NCBI RefSeq assembly: GCF_905475395.1
Contig: NC_058338.1
Span: 75,527,435 to 75,591,434, forward strand
Direction of reading: 5' to 3'
DNA from: Chrysoperla carnea
Lineage: Eukaryota; Arthropoda; Insecta; Neuroptera; Chrysopidae
DNA length: 64,000 nt
Part shown: piece by piece, positions 26,201-41,200 of the stretch
Position numbering within the stretch: position 1 is the stretch's first letter
How the letters are laid out: every line of letters begins with the position of its first letter
The notes under the pieces: generated by a model
The model's database searches: none
What the model was told of the DNA's origin: nothing
Seen by the model: the letters and a program-made list of their open reading frames with translations, nothing else
Translations under genes and position numbers: made by a program

Positions 26201-29200
26201 TCTACAATTTTTTTCAAAAAGGCTGCGTTTTCAAATGATCATGTTGACGCCATATTTGAATTATCTTTTTGAAAAACGCAGCAGGGAATTTGTCGGACAC
26301 TATGACCACTTATGATAACATTAATAATTATTAAACAATAAAATATTTTATCCGACAAAATTACTGCATCGATGAGCTTGTGTACCACCTCGAACACTGA
26401 AGTAAGTTTTTAAATACGTACAAAGTTCACTTTTGCTGAATTGTCTAATCATTATTAATGTTGAAGTGGTCATAGTGTCCGACAAATTCTCTGTTGCGTT
26501 TTTTCAAAACGATAACTCAAATATGATGTCATCGTGCTCATTTGAAAATGAAACCTTTTCGAAAAAAAACCGTAGAAAAAAGTTTGGTAGACTCTTCAAA
26601 ATGAAACCACTCACAAATTTTCAAGTATGTATTCATCATTTAAAAAAAAAACCGTGGTATCCCACAGTCTAAAAAGCTACACATTTATTAACTAAGAGGC
26701 ACGCCCGTTAGTAGAATGAAGTATGCCACTGTCATCTGTTCTTAAGAATATTAATTACATATAATTAATGTTAAGTAAAAATGCACTTTTTTTAATTAAA
26801 AAACTTGACATGCCAATATTATTGTCCCTATGAATGATGAAATATTATCTGTTTCAAGGAAAATCCTGAACACTATTAGTTATTTGACCCGATACAGGCC
26901 AAGATTAAAAGGTTAGCTCACTTGGGCTCCAACTCTGGTTTTGGCATGTTGTCGAGTTAATTTATTTCACAAGAAGACACAAAATCATCTTCTAAATCCT
27001 TCCGAAGGTGAAAAGAGTTGGATAATGTTGATGAGGCAAATCAAAATGTCTAGACATTATTCTAAATCAAAAACTTATGGCTTTAAGTCGCAAAATGATC
27101 TATCAAAAATATTTGTATAAGAATCGACGAATCTTTTTCTAATCGCAGAATACGAACAAACAACATATTGTACATCCGCTTGAGGTGGCTTTCTACATAT
27201 TGCACAATCAACCTTCACGATTAAACAAGTACCAAGGACACTTGAACTTTATGATAGTTCTTTCTTTGTAAACCGTACAGCTACGTGTAAAGCAAAAGAA
27301 ACAAGAAAGTATCATAAACGAATAATTTCATAAACAGTCAACGGTTCCTCAGGTAAAGTTCGCTCCCTTTTATATGAAACATCCTGTGAAATAAAAGCAA
27401 TTGTCATATTTTATACAAATGTACAAGAAATTCGTATGCAAAATGCTTATCTTGCGTAAACATTGCACAATAAATATTGGTACATATTTCAGGATTAAAA
27501 GCAGTAAATTTGTACCTTTTGATACCGCTATTTTGCGTATCTGAGAGATTTTCGGAGTAAATACACATATATTTGTAAGCGTATATATTAATTTACATAT
27601 ATTTGCAAATAACTTTATTTAATAGAAAATAGCAGTGTATTATAATATTCTCTATAAATTTTTATGTTAAAATAAAAAACACTTTTAACAAAACAAAAAC
27701 CGACTTCAAAAGAAAAATTTTTCCAAAACATATAAATATGCACTAAAAAGTAAAAAAATAACGATAATATAATGGTTACTTATTGTTGTTGTTTACTTAT
27801 ACTTATGCATAAGATATTGACATGAATCCAAGAAGTCCGGGTTCGAGTCCTGGTACGAGTGTATTTTTTTCCATTCTCTTTAATTAATAATGGAGTTAAA
27901 ATTATTGTTATTTTTGGAGTCAGTCGGTGTCAGCCAAGGAAACAACTCTGACAGAAAAGTTTGCTACATTAGCTTGGCTGACACCGACTCCAAAAATAAC
28001 AATAATTTTAACTACATTATATTATCGTTATTTTTTTACTTTTTAGTGCATATTAATTTGTTTTGGAAAAGTTTTTCTTTTGAAGTCGATTCTTTTTTTG
28101 TTAAAAGTGTTTTTTAGTAAATCTGAAGAACACTAACTAATTTGTCACTAAAAAAAGAATAATCGAAATAGGTTAGCCTGATATTCAGTTATTCGTCCTC
28201 TTGTCGTGCATATTTAATGCAAATTTAAGATTTTTATTGTCTTCTCATGGATGCCGTTGTCAGAACTAGACCAAAATGAAATGGGATCACTCGGGAAGCA
28301 CTAACTTTCAAATATATAAAGAGTCATCAAAATCGGTTCACCCAGCCGAAAGTTCTGAGATAACAGAGATTAAAAAAAAATTAAAAAACAGTCGAATTGA
28401 CAACGTCCACCTTTTTTGTTTGAAGTCGGTTAAAAATATTTCAAAAGGAAAATAGTTTTGGAAAAAGAAAAAGATTGCCAACAGTGTTGCCACATCCTGC
28501 CTTTATGAATAATAAAATACCTTTTTGTCCAATTATCTTGCCATGAAAAATAATTATATATTTTGCAATTAAAGTAAAAGTTCCAGTTTATCGACCGATA
28601 TTTCGATATCAAAATTATTTTTATCTTAAAAATACCTTGTTGGCAAGAGATTTTTAATGCATAAAGTATGATATTTATCTTAGTGCCAATTTTCTCATAA
28701 AATTCTGTCCGTTTTTTTCAGATGATATTTGAAGGTTTATGGTCACGACAAACACATCCAAAAAATTTTCCAAATAATAGTTGGGAAGCTAAATTTAGTG
28801 ATGTTATTGGTGCTTCGCATTCAGCCGAGTATCAATTTTGGCAATACGGGAAATCCGCTGGTGAAGGTCTACATGAAGTTGCAGCAAATGGCACAACGAA
28901 AATGCTGGAAAGTGAATTCAAGAATGTGGTACGTATATTTGTTTAATGTTGTTGTTTATTTTCTTTTGCATTCTAGACTAAAATTTCGTACTTGTTAAAT
29001 ATACTTTCACTCAACAATTTTCATTGTTTTTCTTTTACATAACAATTAGTTGTATAAATAAAAAAACTTACCAACCAACAGTTTTTTAACACCAAGGATT
29101 GTTTTAACTTTGTCTTGAGTACGATAATCTTGAGCACCTAGTCTTGAGCACGATATAACAATTTCAACTTGATATCTTTTTTCTTTTTTGAGTTATCGTG

Positions 29201-32200
29201 GTGACGGGCGGATGGACGGACGGATAGGCGGACAAAATTTTCTTCGTATCATCAATATATCTAAGTATAACAAACTTGGGACTAGAATAATTATACTTTG
29301 ACATATATTTCATATAAAGAACGTTCGATATACATCTAGGCATATAAATATCACGAGTATGACAGAGTACATGCGTAAAGCAATGCATCTAAGTAAGAGG
29401 TATTATAGGTGTTACATGAAATTGCAAAAGCGGCTTGTATCGTGACTTATCTGTTGTAGTTCATCTATTTAAACTAAGAAACTCCCACTCTCCAAGCGTC
29501 TTACAACTATCTCAACGCATATCGAAGCTTCAAAACATGTATATAATACCTCTCACTTAGATGCATTGCTTAACGCATGTATTCTGTCATACTCGTGGTA
29601 TTTATATGCCTAGATGTAAATCAAACATTCTGTATACACGGTATAAAAAAGTTAAACTAATTTATAACTTACTTAATTAACTTTATTTTATTTAAAAAAA
29701 TACATTTAATTGATAATAAAATTTTTGTAAATGTTTTTTTGAAAACGTGTCTGTGAAAACTTCTTTTGGCACGTTGATCACTTTTTGGATGGACAAAAAT
29801 CATGAAACTCGCGTGTTTGTAATTGAACTCCTCCTAAACGGATGGAACAATTTTGATAAAATTGTGTGTGTGTGTGTTCAAGTGGATGCGAGGATGGCTT
29901 AGATTCACAATTCGGTCCACTACAAAATTATTTTAAGGGTTCTACAAAACAAAATTAAAAGACATGAAATAAATGGAGGAAACGCATATAAATTATATAT
30001 TACATTACATTTATTATTTAAATGAATTTATTTGCGCTCCCACCATATTTATATAGAACTGTGAACAGTTATTTGAATAGTACCTATTGAGGTATTATTT
30101 TTTATTATTCAGGTATTGTGAATATGTATTTATTAGAGCTATATGATATATGCGAGCGCAGCGAACTCCCCTGCCGAAGGCTGCAGCCTGGCGGAAGGTC
30201 AGACCAAAGGCCATCCAATGACTGACTATCTTTTTATACCATGCATATATGTAATATGCAAAGTATACTAAGTTTAGTCCCAATTGCTGCTACGCACAAA
30301 ATTTTGGTATAGGTCTTCATAAAATCACCTAATTAGTCCATTTCCAGTTGTACGTCCGTCCGTCTGTCAACTCGATAACTCAAAAACGAAAAAAGATATC
30401 AAGCTGAAATTTTTACAGCTTACTCAGGACATAAAAAGTCGAGTTCGTAAATGAGCAACATAGGTCAATTGGGTCTTGGGGTTCCATCTTGTAAACCGTT
30501 AGAGATAGAACAAAAGTTTAAATTTGAGAAATGCTTCTTATAAAAAACAAAACAACTTTTGTTTGTAACATTTTTTCGTAAGCATCACTGTTTTTACCCG
30601 TGAGAGCGCAAATAAGGCGTAAATTGTATAGTATGTATTATATGGGAATATCAGTTATATTAGTTATGTATGTGTGACATGTTTAGGTATATGTGTAATG
30701 TGATAGAGTAATCAACACTGTCTTTGCATGGTATTTCAACAATTAACTCTGTCATTTGTTTGTTTTCATCTGTTTTTTATTTTAGTAAAAAAAAAAATTA
30801 ATTAGATAAAATTGACAGGGTTTGTTTTACAACGTTTCCAAAATCGCACATTTTACTGGTATATCTTGTATACTTAATAAATAACTAGGCATATCTAATA
30901 AAAAGTTTTCAGTATCGATAAAATGTATCAAAACTTTTCTTCGTAGACAAAACAATCATCTTGTTTACAGTCAAATAATTAATTTCATTGAAACATTAAG
31001 AGTTAGAAGAACAAAGTAGTATATACAGCAGTTTATCCAACCAACCAATACCAACCAAAGTATAACTAACTAACTAACTATAACTGTATAATAACTAAAA
31101 AAGTTACACACTGACTGTTATAATACGATAGAATTAAATACTTCTTCGTTATAACGTATATATTATTATTTTATTGATGATAGAAAATAATTGATGTTCT
31201 AAAGATGTGCAAACAAAAAGTAAACTTTTACGAAGGAATTGATTTTTTTTTTCTCATGATTTTATTGAATTGTTACAGAAAAAAAGTTTCAATTAGTGTA
31301 TCAATCATTTATTTAATGCAATACGTTAGAAATGTGAACGTCTAACAACCTCTATATTGAAGACTTCGAATTATGTTAAGTGGAGTATCATTAAATGAGT
31401 ATTTAAAAAACTAAAAAGTGTAAAATAAAAAAATTTAAATATAAAAAAAACCAAAAAATCCTACTGCGTTAAATAGAAAAAAAAATGTTAAACTGAATAG
31501 AAAAAACATCAGTTTATTAGTTTATTACGGTATTTCCAGCTTGATATTGGCAGTTTTCATGCTAAAACTATGGTAAAATTGTTTTCCGACAGAAATAAAC
31601 GAGAAATTAACTTTAAGAACTAAATAGTTTAAAACAAGAGATAATTATGCCTAAGCTCCCAATTTTGATCAATTTACGTCAAATTAATATCTCGAAAACA
31701 AAACGAAGTGGCGTTTTTCTTTTGTCATTTTTTTGTTATTATATTCCTTTCAACTTTATTTTTTTTTCAATTCTGTCGGTCGATAAAATTTTGTCATATG
31801 GTAAAAAATTGCTGAGGAACAGTGAATTTTACATACTTTAAATTGGATAATCGCAGACTTTTCAGCTGATTATTTCATGATGTAAAGGGTCAGAAATTTT
31901 ACAACTTCGATTCTCACAGCTAATATTATTCTGAGTCACTGAAAAAAATAGGCCAAATCTGTCAACCAATCTATTCATGCGGGAAATACCTTAATGAAAA
32001 TGGAATAAAAATTGAATAACTTAAGTCCAGCGAATCAGCGTTTACTGTGTATTATCGCTAATAAATGTATAGTTCATTCTGATAATTCATATACTGAAAT
32101 ATTTAATTTCTTTTCCACCATTTATACACTGCATCTAAAATGATATTTATTGATTTAAGTAACATTTCACCGCTCGTCGAAACCCAATACTCTGCTTTGT

Positions 32201-35200
32201 CGTAAGAGAATTTTTTCTTTGCAAATTTAACGTACGTTGTGTATCTTACTTCTAAGAGAAGACAGGTTATCAATTTATGAGTGCGCTAAGCTTACAGAGA
32301 GAGTCCGCTTATGATAAAAAGCATTGATAAGCGGAGTTTTTAACCACTATCATTACAATTTGACAACTGTTAAACATTGTAGGGTAGAAGTTCAAAGCAC
32401 CGTGAAAACTTTTGTGCCACTCCTTTTGTAATACCTGGGTACAAAATCGAATATATATAATATATATATATTTGGGAGGAGAAAAGCATATGTGAACAGT
32501 AAACCTGTGGCCTTAACATCCATATTAAAACATAATTCACTTTAATGTTATAATCTTCTTTCCTCTACAGCTGATGATTTAAACTTTGTATTATAATAAT
32601 TTTCTAGAATACTTTAAATATAGAGATCGTGTGAGAGTTTTCAAACCAGATTTTTCTTAATACTTCATTGATATTTTCATTTAATTCGTTTTCATTTATT
32701 TATTGATATAAATGAAATTAAAAAGCTTGGCACGATATTAATAATGCTTTAAGTGATAATAAACTATTCCAGTTGATATGAAAGAAAGGAGAAACACCAT
32801 TTATAGATCCTTACCAAAACTATAAATATGAAATTAACTCTGTTTGTCTGTCTGTCTGCTTAGTTTTTATGGCTAAACAGCCGAACTAACTTTGACAAAA
32901 GATATGAACAGCTTGAAGCTGAAGGGTTCATTAGGAATTAAGAGTGGATAATTGAATGAATTTAAATAGGTGAATTGAGGGGTTTAAGAGGGTTGAGGAG
33001 GGATCAAAATTCGTTTATTGTATCGTTTCTTTATTTACATTCATTACCTTAATTTGAAACTATTTTTATACCATGTATATGAAATATATTAAGGTATACT
33101 AAGTTTAGTCCCAAGTTAGTAACGCTTAAAAATATTGATGCTACGAGCAAAAATTTGGTATAGGTGTTCATAAAATGACCTAATTAGTCCCTTTTCGGTT
33201 GTCTGTCCGTCTGTCTGCCAACACGATAGCTCAAAAACGAAAAAATATATCAAGCTGAAATTTTTATAGCGTGCTCAGGACATAAAAAGTGAGGTCAAGT
33301 TCGTAAATGAGCCACATAGGCCAATTGGATCTTGGATCCGTAGCACCCATCTTGTAAACCGTTAGAGATAGAACAAAAGTTTAAATATAAAAAATGTTTC
33401 TTATAAAAAAATAAACAACTTTTATTTGAAACATTTTTTCGTAAACGTCACTGTTTACCCGTGAGAGCGCAAATTAGGCGCGAAATGTATTATGTGTTAT
33501 GGGAATATCAATTATATGTAATTAGCACTGTCTATCCATGGTATTTGAACAATTAACTCAGTCAATTGTTTGTTTTCACTTGTTGAAGAAAATTTTGAAC
33601 AAATGAATAGCCCAGCTAAGCGGACGAGTAATGGCTGGTATAAAATAATTATATGAAACTGATGGAAACTGAAATTTATTTATCTTTTTATTTTCAAGAA
33701 AATAATTTTTTATTTTTTGTTACGTATATTATTTTCATAAATTTTCACATCATAGAGAAAATAGAGAAAATAATTCGATAATTGATCTTTTATACTCATT
33801 TTAATCTAACTTGAATGAAACATCATTATCATACTTGAAAACGACTGCATTTACAAAGTTGAGATTTTTTTTAATTTTTTGTTAGAATTCAGTGATTTTT
33901 ATACCATATAAATATGAAACATTTATCAAGGTATACTAAGTTTAGACCCATAAGTGTAACGCTTAAAATATTGATGATAAGAACCAATTTTTGGTATAGG
34001 TGTTCATAAATTTATGTAATTAGTCCATTCCCGGTTGCCTCTCCGTCTGTCTGTGGACACGATAACTCAAAAACGAAAAAATATGTCAGGCTGAAATTTT
34101 TATAGCAAACTCAGGACAAAAAAAATGAGCCACAGGTCAATTGGGTCTTGGGTCCGTAGAACCCATCTAGTAAACCGTTTAGAACAAAGAGTGAGAACAA
34201 TAGTTAAAAATGTTTTTTTTTTTTTTATTAATTAAAATGTTAAAAATGTTTTATAAAAAAATTTTGTTTGAAACATTTTTTTGTAAACATCACTATTTAC
34301 CCATGAGGGCGCAAATTAGAACAAAACTTTGGTGTCCATTTTCTCCAAAATCATAAAACATAGGGAGTTGAAAATTTGCAGGTAGCTTTTACTTTTCGAA
34401 AAATGCAAAAAAACTAGCAAATACTCTCGAAAATTTTCGAAAACCAAATAAATGGCGACCGAAAGGCTGCCATAATTGTGTGGGTTTTTTAAACTCTTCT
34501 AATTTATAACAAATAATCCAAGCACTGACATTCAACACTTTCTATGCAGAGTATTTCAACAATTAACTCAGTCAATTGTTTCTTTTCACTATTTTTTATG
34601 TAGGATCAAAATCGGACCACCTTAACTCACTGAAATCTGAATTTGTTTTTGAAAAAATTAATTAATTTTTTTTTTTTATTTATTTGTTTTTATAATTAAT
34701 TGTACGTGCAATTTTATTACATTTCGTTACTAATTTTTTGATTTATTTATGCACAAAAATTGTTAAATTTGCTAAATATTTTTTTAATACTTATATATGA
34801 TAATGCACATACCCACAATTATCGGTGCCTGAGGGTGCTTACTAAGAGCTGTGATTATCACATGTGATTTAATTTTGGCCTTTTGTTGTGTTTAGAGAAT
34901 AATAATTAATAAATTTAATTAAAACTATTAAATTTAATTAAAATATAATCGCCCATTGGTCATTATTTATGACTTAATTATTTGAACGGATGTGGCTAAA
35001 TTGCGCGAAGATCAATGGTTATAAAATCAAGCCACCGATAAATGAAGAAACTGGAATTTAAAAATTATTACAATTTTTACCTGAAAAAGATAGACTGTAT
35101 AGTATGATCCAAAATGGTGGCAGTCCATCTTTGAAAAGTTAACAATTTTGGCTAAGTTAATTGTTGAAATACTCTGTGTAGAAAGTAGCGCTGAGTATCA

Positions 35201-38200
35201 ATGTTTGCGTTATTTTTTATAAATTCGATAAGTTTAAAAAACAAAATAAAACATCGATGGAATTGCTAATAAATTTTATGAAATGATTTCAGAGTAGGTA
35301 GTAGGATAATCCAATGAAATATTTTATGTTGTCAATTTAAAAAAGAATTAACTGAGAAAGAATAAGCATTGTAACATTAGACTTTTTGAAAAATTTTTGC
35401 CAAAAATATTTAAGTATCAACACATGTATTCTTCACAAGTGTATCTTGCAACATAAATAACTGAAAATCTCCTAACATACTATGTTATTTCTGGCCTAAT
35501 TTGTCCCCTCACGCGTAAAAAATAATGTCTACAAAAAAAAAAAATGTTATTTAAACTTTTGTTCTATCTCTAACGGTTTACAAGAGATCCAGTAGACCTA
35601 TATTTACGAAAACAAACTCACTTTTTACGTGCTGAACATCAATTTTCAAAACGTTACAAATTTGGGACTAAAATTAGTATACCTTGATATATATTTCATA
35701 TATACAGAGTATAAAAGTATAGTAATTGTGAATACATTAAATTTATCGAGCTTGCGTCAAACATTAAAACTTATTAACCTTTTCATGTACCCTCTTCCAA
35801 AAAATTCTTTTAGGAACGCGTAGTTCAAACTATCTTAAGAATTATTCATAAACGTTTTACATGGATAGAGGTTTCATGAAAATGTGATAATCACATCTTT
35901 TTTTTTTCTTTTTTTTATTGTGATTATTTATAGAAAGGGGTGTTTAAAAAGATAAAATTTGGCGTGATATATTTTATGAAAATACAGCTATTAATATTAA
36001 CGTGCGTCGAAAAAACATTGTTATAAAATCGATGATCGTTACCTAAAGTTTAAAAATTTGCTAACATTACAAAATTTATCAAACCATCTCAGTTATCGTC
36101 TAAATCAAGTTAACCTTTTCTGAAATTTACGCTGTAGCGGGCTTAACGTAATCAAATTTGTGTAATGAAAAAATGAACTGTCTATACTCAAATACTTATA
36201 CGAATTTTATTGTTAAGTTATTTTTTTCTTACATACTTACATACAATATACTTCACAATACTTTTATTTTAATGTTGTTCTGATAGATAAAACTTTTCTA
36301 GTTAACTTGAAGAGTCTGTATTGTAATCTGACCGTACCGCACATTGTGCGATATAGTTACAATCAATTTTTAACTTAAAGTCTAGCAAATTCTAGAACTG
36401 TCACGTATATTCTATTGCATATATTTTACTTGTAATTGTTACCGTACAGTCTAGCAAATTTTAGAACTGTCACATATGTTCTATTGCATATATTTTACTT
36501 GTATAAGTTTTCTATCTCTGTTTATGTAATATAAAACGATATTGTTTGTTTCTTTTTAGAATTGTCTAGAGATTATTTATATTGTCGGGTTAATTGTTAA
36601 CACCACAACGCATATCGACGGGAATGCAAACAGGCACTTCCATTTTGTTAGTCTAAAAGAAGATAATACATATTCGCGTAATTTTCTCATTCCCATTAGA
36701 AAACATACAAATGAATAAAATTTCTATAACTATTATTAGTAAAGGATAAACTGAAACAATATAAAAGGATTATTATTATTTAGTAAGCAGATTTCAGTAT
36801 GGTTTGAACATAAATTATAATTATTATTTGTTAAATATTATAAATCTCTGTTGGGAAAACATAATATATCTCTTGAAATAATATTATTAGAGGATTGTAG
36901 AATTATAATGTATTTTATAGAATATTTCATATGGTCAGTAAAAAACGAGCTTTTAAACCTTTGTTTTTATAAATAGCTCTGAATGATAGGCCTCAGGCGT
37001 AGTATTTGATATTCATTTCAGAACGGCTGTTGTCATTTCGAATATTGCAACCAGTGGCGTAGCTATCATAGGAAAAAGTGGTGAAGTGCATCAGAGCCCC
37101 TAAGCTTTGAAAAGAAAGGAGGAAGTATATTGCTTCTAATCGTTTCGTTACGTTTGACTTTTTAATTCCAAAAAATTTGCTTATCATGGATGACAAAACT
37201 TTACTCACAAAATATTTTTAGTTTAATATAAAATATTCCGATATAATATGACCCAATTTTCCGCTTAAATTCTGAATGCATATCATTTGGTCCTTTCTCA
37301 ATTGATGGAGACGTTGCCCATTCGCCAATATTGTAAAGAAATGATAACGAATTTTGACGTGCTTAAATATGACTTTACGGAAGATTATACAGCAACGTAC
37401 TATTTTACGCCATCCCGATTGCTTCCGCGTCAGCAGAAAGATTTTTCATCAAACTGAAGATTATAAGTTATCGACTTCGGCGAAAACAAGGCGGCATCGA
37501 ACATGGATTTGAGTGAAGCTATAGACGAATTTGCAAAAATTGAAGCGCGAAAAATATTGTGAATTTGACTGGGAATTTTGTTGAAAATTTTTTTCATCCA
37601 AATTCACACTTTACATTTGAACTGATTCCCACTAGAAATAAGTTTAAGTACATTCTTTTCTTATCCTTATCTATAAATTGGAGGGCAAATCGGTCAATAA
37701 AAGTTCAAGTTACGTGGAAAAACGGGTGGGGGCTCTCTTTTTTCTCTTTGCATCGGGACCCTTGTCCACCAAGCTACGCCAGTGATTGTAGCATTGAAGC
37801 AGTTGGGTGTTTAAACCGAACACGAGTGTTCATCCATAACACATTAAATTAGAAGGTTATTTCTTATTTTAAAAAATTAGAAGAGTAACAAGGAGAAAAT
37901 GTGTAAACTCAATTTCCATAAATGGTCTTTTGAATAAAAAAACTAGCGAGAGATACCGTGGGACAATCGGTAGGAAATATGTTCTCAGGAAATATGCCGC
38001 GGCCTCATTGGAAATACTATTAATATTATCAAGATAATAAACTTTATAGAAAAGGTGTCGGCTGGTCGGTGTTGGCCAATTATTCTCATCTAGACTTCTC
38101 CACGTGCGATAAGCGATATAGTTCCAAAAACTTGTTCAATAATTTTCAATATCCTTAGTATTAAATCAATTAACTATTTAAGTTGTTATATCTCTGCTAA

Positions 38201-41200
38201 TTTTACATGTATGCTATTATATGTTATCGCTATATATTATCATAAGAAACAAAATTAAACAAACGTCTGCTATATCCCCAATTTGTTCATAAATCCATTG
38301 TGCAAGAGATACAAACAAGTAATAGAAATTCTAACCTCAATAGCACACAACTAGCTCTAAGTATTTTCCCAACCACATCGTTTGTTTATTTATCCAACAC
38401 TATTGTCTGTGTATTTAGTTTATTGTCACAACAAGTAAGTTTCACAGAAATCTTAGGTAGCTTATATACAATTGTATCTATTTCTATTTGTATCTATGCA
38501 CTCAATATACAGGATGTATTAATTCGTTTTTTTTTTTTAAACAATACAAATATTGAACAGAACATGTCATAAAATGAGACACGGAAAATGAAAGTAAGGG
38601 GGAGGTATGCAGCTATAACTGGCTTTGTCAGGAACTATGCCGGTATTTGCCTGGTTTCGAGGTCCTAAATCGGCACATTTACCAAAACAGGGGTACACAT
38701 ATCCACACCGCTGTAAACGGTCTTTGCTAACTTTTGTCCTTGAGGAAAAACTTTAAACATTTCAAGTGCATAAACCCTGTAAATTGTCTAAATTCCCTTA
38801 TCTTTAAAAATGTTTCTACAATTGTCGATATAAATAACCTAATAACCTTTTTTGTAACAGAACGACTTTTGGTAGAAAATTTCTTCAACAATTTTTGGAT
38901 TTGATGTACAATAAACGCGAGATATGACCTCATTAGGCTCGTTAATTACACTGGTCGACTGACATTTTATTTTTTTGTCACATTAATGCAAAAGTACATT
39001 TCTTATAGTTCTTGGGCTACTGAATTTGAATTCAGCATCGAAATTTCTCTAATACTTAAAGTTTTTGAAACATTTTTATCTAAAAAAGGGAACGATCTCT
39101 TCTTGTTTTTTCCATCTCTCTTTTGAATTTTGATTCCAATTTGAGTTTTTCCAATACGTTTCCTCTTACAATAAATCGTATAATATTTATAATAAATAAA
39201 GTATATATTATATGCAGATTATATTATTTATTCAATTTTTTAAGAAAATCAAAGAGATTGAAAAAATTTTAGATGTGTTTTGAAGGAGAATGAAAGATGC
39301 TGTTTGATGGCGTAAATTGGTTTGAGGGCAAAAACTACTTTCTGCTGTAACATACCTTCAAATATAAGGAAAAAGCGGGCTTTTCCATATTTAGGGTTGA
39401 ATTTTTCGAAAACGGGACGTGCTGGAGCAATTTTTGATCAGATTCGGATTCATACAACCCAAAACATTCTGAAGAGTAAACTCATGTTTCTGTATCAAAT
39501 TTATGTGATTTAGTGTCATCATAGTTTAGTTTAGTAGTTTTGAGACAATCCCTATAATGTTAGTTAGAAATGTTACAAACATAATCGTAGAAAATAAAAT
39601 TTACTACAATTTTCTCTAAGCTTTTTTTTACTACATTACAAAATTTGATTTCTTGACCAAAACTTTACATAATTATTTCCGTAGGTTTATCCTCTATATC
39701 GTTCCGCTCTTATTATGGTTGTGGTCTCTTAATGGTGGAAACTTTAAATTGTTTTTTGGTCATCGGTGTCGATAAAATATTTGGATATGGATATTTTAAT
39801 TTATGCAAATGTCCGATAAGGGGTTATTTTTGCAACATATTTCCAAAAATTGTACTCAAATTTAAGAAAAAATTCACATTCCTAGAGCTTTAAAAATTTA
39901 CCACAAACAAATTTTTAACTAAACATTAGAAAGATGCCTGACCCAGAATTATTCATAAAAATTTTGAGATATTTGAGAGGTTGTTTTAAAGATCTTATTA
40001 AGTTCCTTTTACTTTTAAATCCTATGTTTTTAATGTAGGTATCTAGGATTAATTTTTGTTTATCTAGAAGTAACATTTCCAACTTTTTAAGAAAAAAATA
40101 TACGGAATATTTTATCCTTAGATCCCAATGTTCAAGAAACAATTTTTCACTTAAAAAAAAATTACTTCTGTCCAAATAAACCATACCCGAAAATCTCAAC
40201 TGGCAATGGGTTGTTTCTCCTGAAACAACCAGTACATTATTACGCTCACTTTATTGTTACATTTTTATTTTACTTTAAATTGATAAATTATAAGATTTAA
40301 TGAAAATAGAAAAATACTTTTTTTAAAAGAAAATATTGCATCGAAAAAGAAAATTGAGTTAAAATGAACACAATTTTCTTTTTAGTTTTTCTAATGTGAT
40401 TGAAGATAGACAATACGATTTCAGCTGTACTCAAAAAAGTCATATTAAGGTCTAATGTCCGTTATAGTCAAATTTTTGAATTTTCATACTATTAGTGACA
40501 ACAAACTTGTAACTGTATATAATACTTATACATCGTATGTTTACATATACAAATTATACACATAAGTTATTATAATGGGTCTGATTTTCGAAATCGAAAT
40601 TTGCAACAAATCTTTACGTTTCATGGTCAGGACAATGCATTATCATCAATTTGGAAAAGAAGTACGTACGTTCGAGGGTTATTTTTTTATTTCAAGAACC
40701 GTTTTCTTATTAGCAAAAAATTCGTCATTGATTAAAATATTATTAAATTGTTATTAATTTTTCTTTTAATTATTAGACCTTGTCTATTGAAAGAATCAAG
40801 ATTGCCTCAAGAAACATGAGAACGATAAATAAACGTTATTTTATTCAAACAGCAATAAATCGTGCATTTATTTATACATTTTTTTTGCACTTTTAATTGC
40901 ATATAAATAACGAATTTTTTTCCTATATTTTAGCAATTTACATTACGCTTCATTAAACAAAATAATTACGCTTGGATAAATATGCAAAACAGATTTAAAC
41001 TATCTATCAATTTCATATACAAGTATGCAGTTAAGGGTGGGTGAGGTTCCAGGAATATGTCTATATCATTTAATATATTCATTGGCATTCAAATGGATAA
41101 AGCAATTTTTTTATACTCTAAAGAATAACACAAAAAGATAATATTATTATGTTTATTTTTCTATAAATATTGTCTATATCATAGCCAAAGTGTGTCGCAA

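Larger units (their letters stand above)
20015..28721 (+). other. Spondin intron, 8.7 kb
   Basis: It begins gtatgt and ends tttttttcag. It contains ISR-A copies at 21641, 23181 and 24861, a SINE head at 24686, the 560-bp foldback MITE at 26110 and ISR-B copy 2 at 27680. The rest, including 25161-26109 and 26672-27679, holds nothing recognisable. Confidence 0.85.

Noticed and set aside
36993..37208. 71-codon - strand open frame
   Set aside because: It overlaps the left end of the 37-kb hAT remnant on the wrong strand and shows no transposase motifs.
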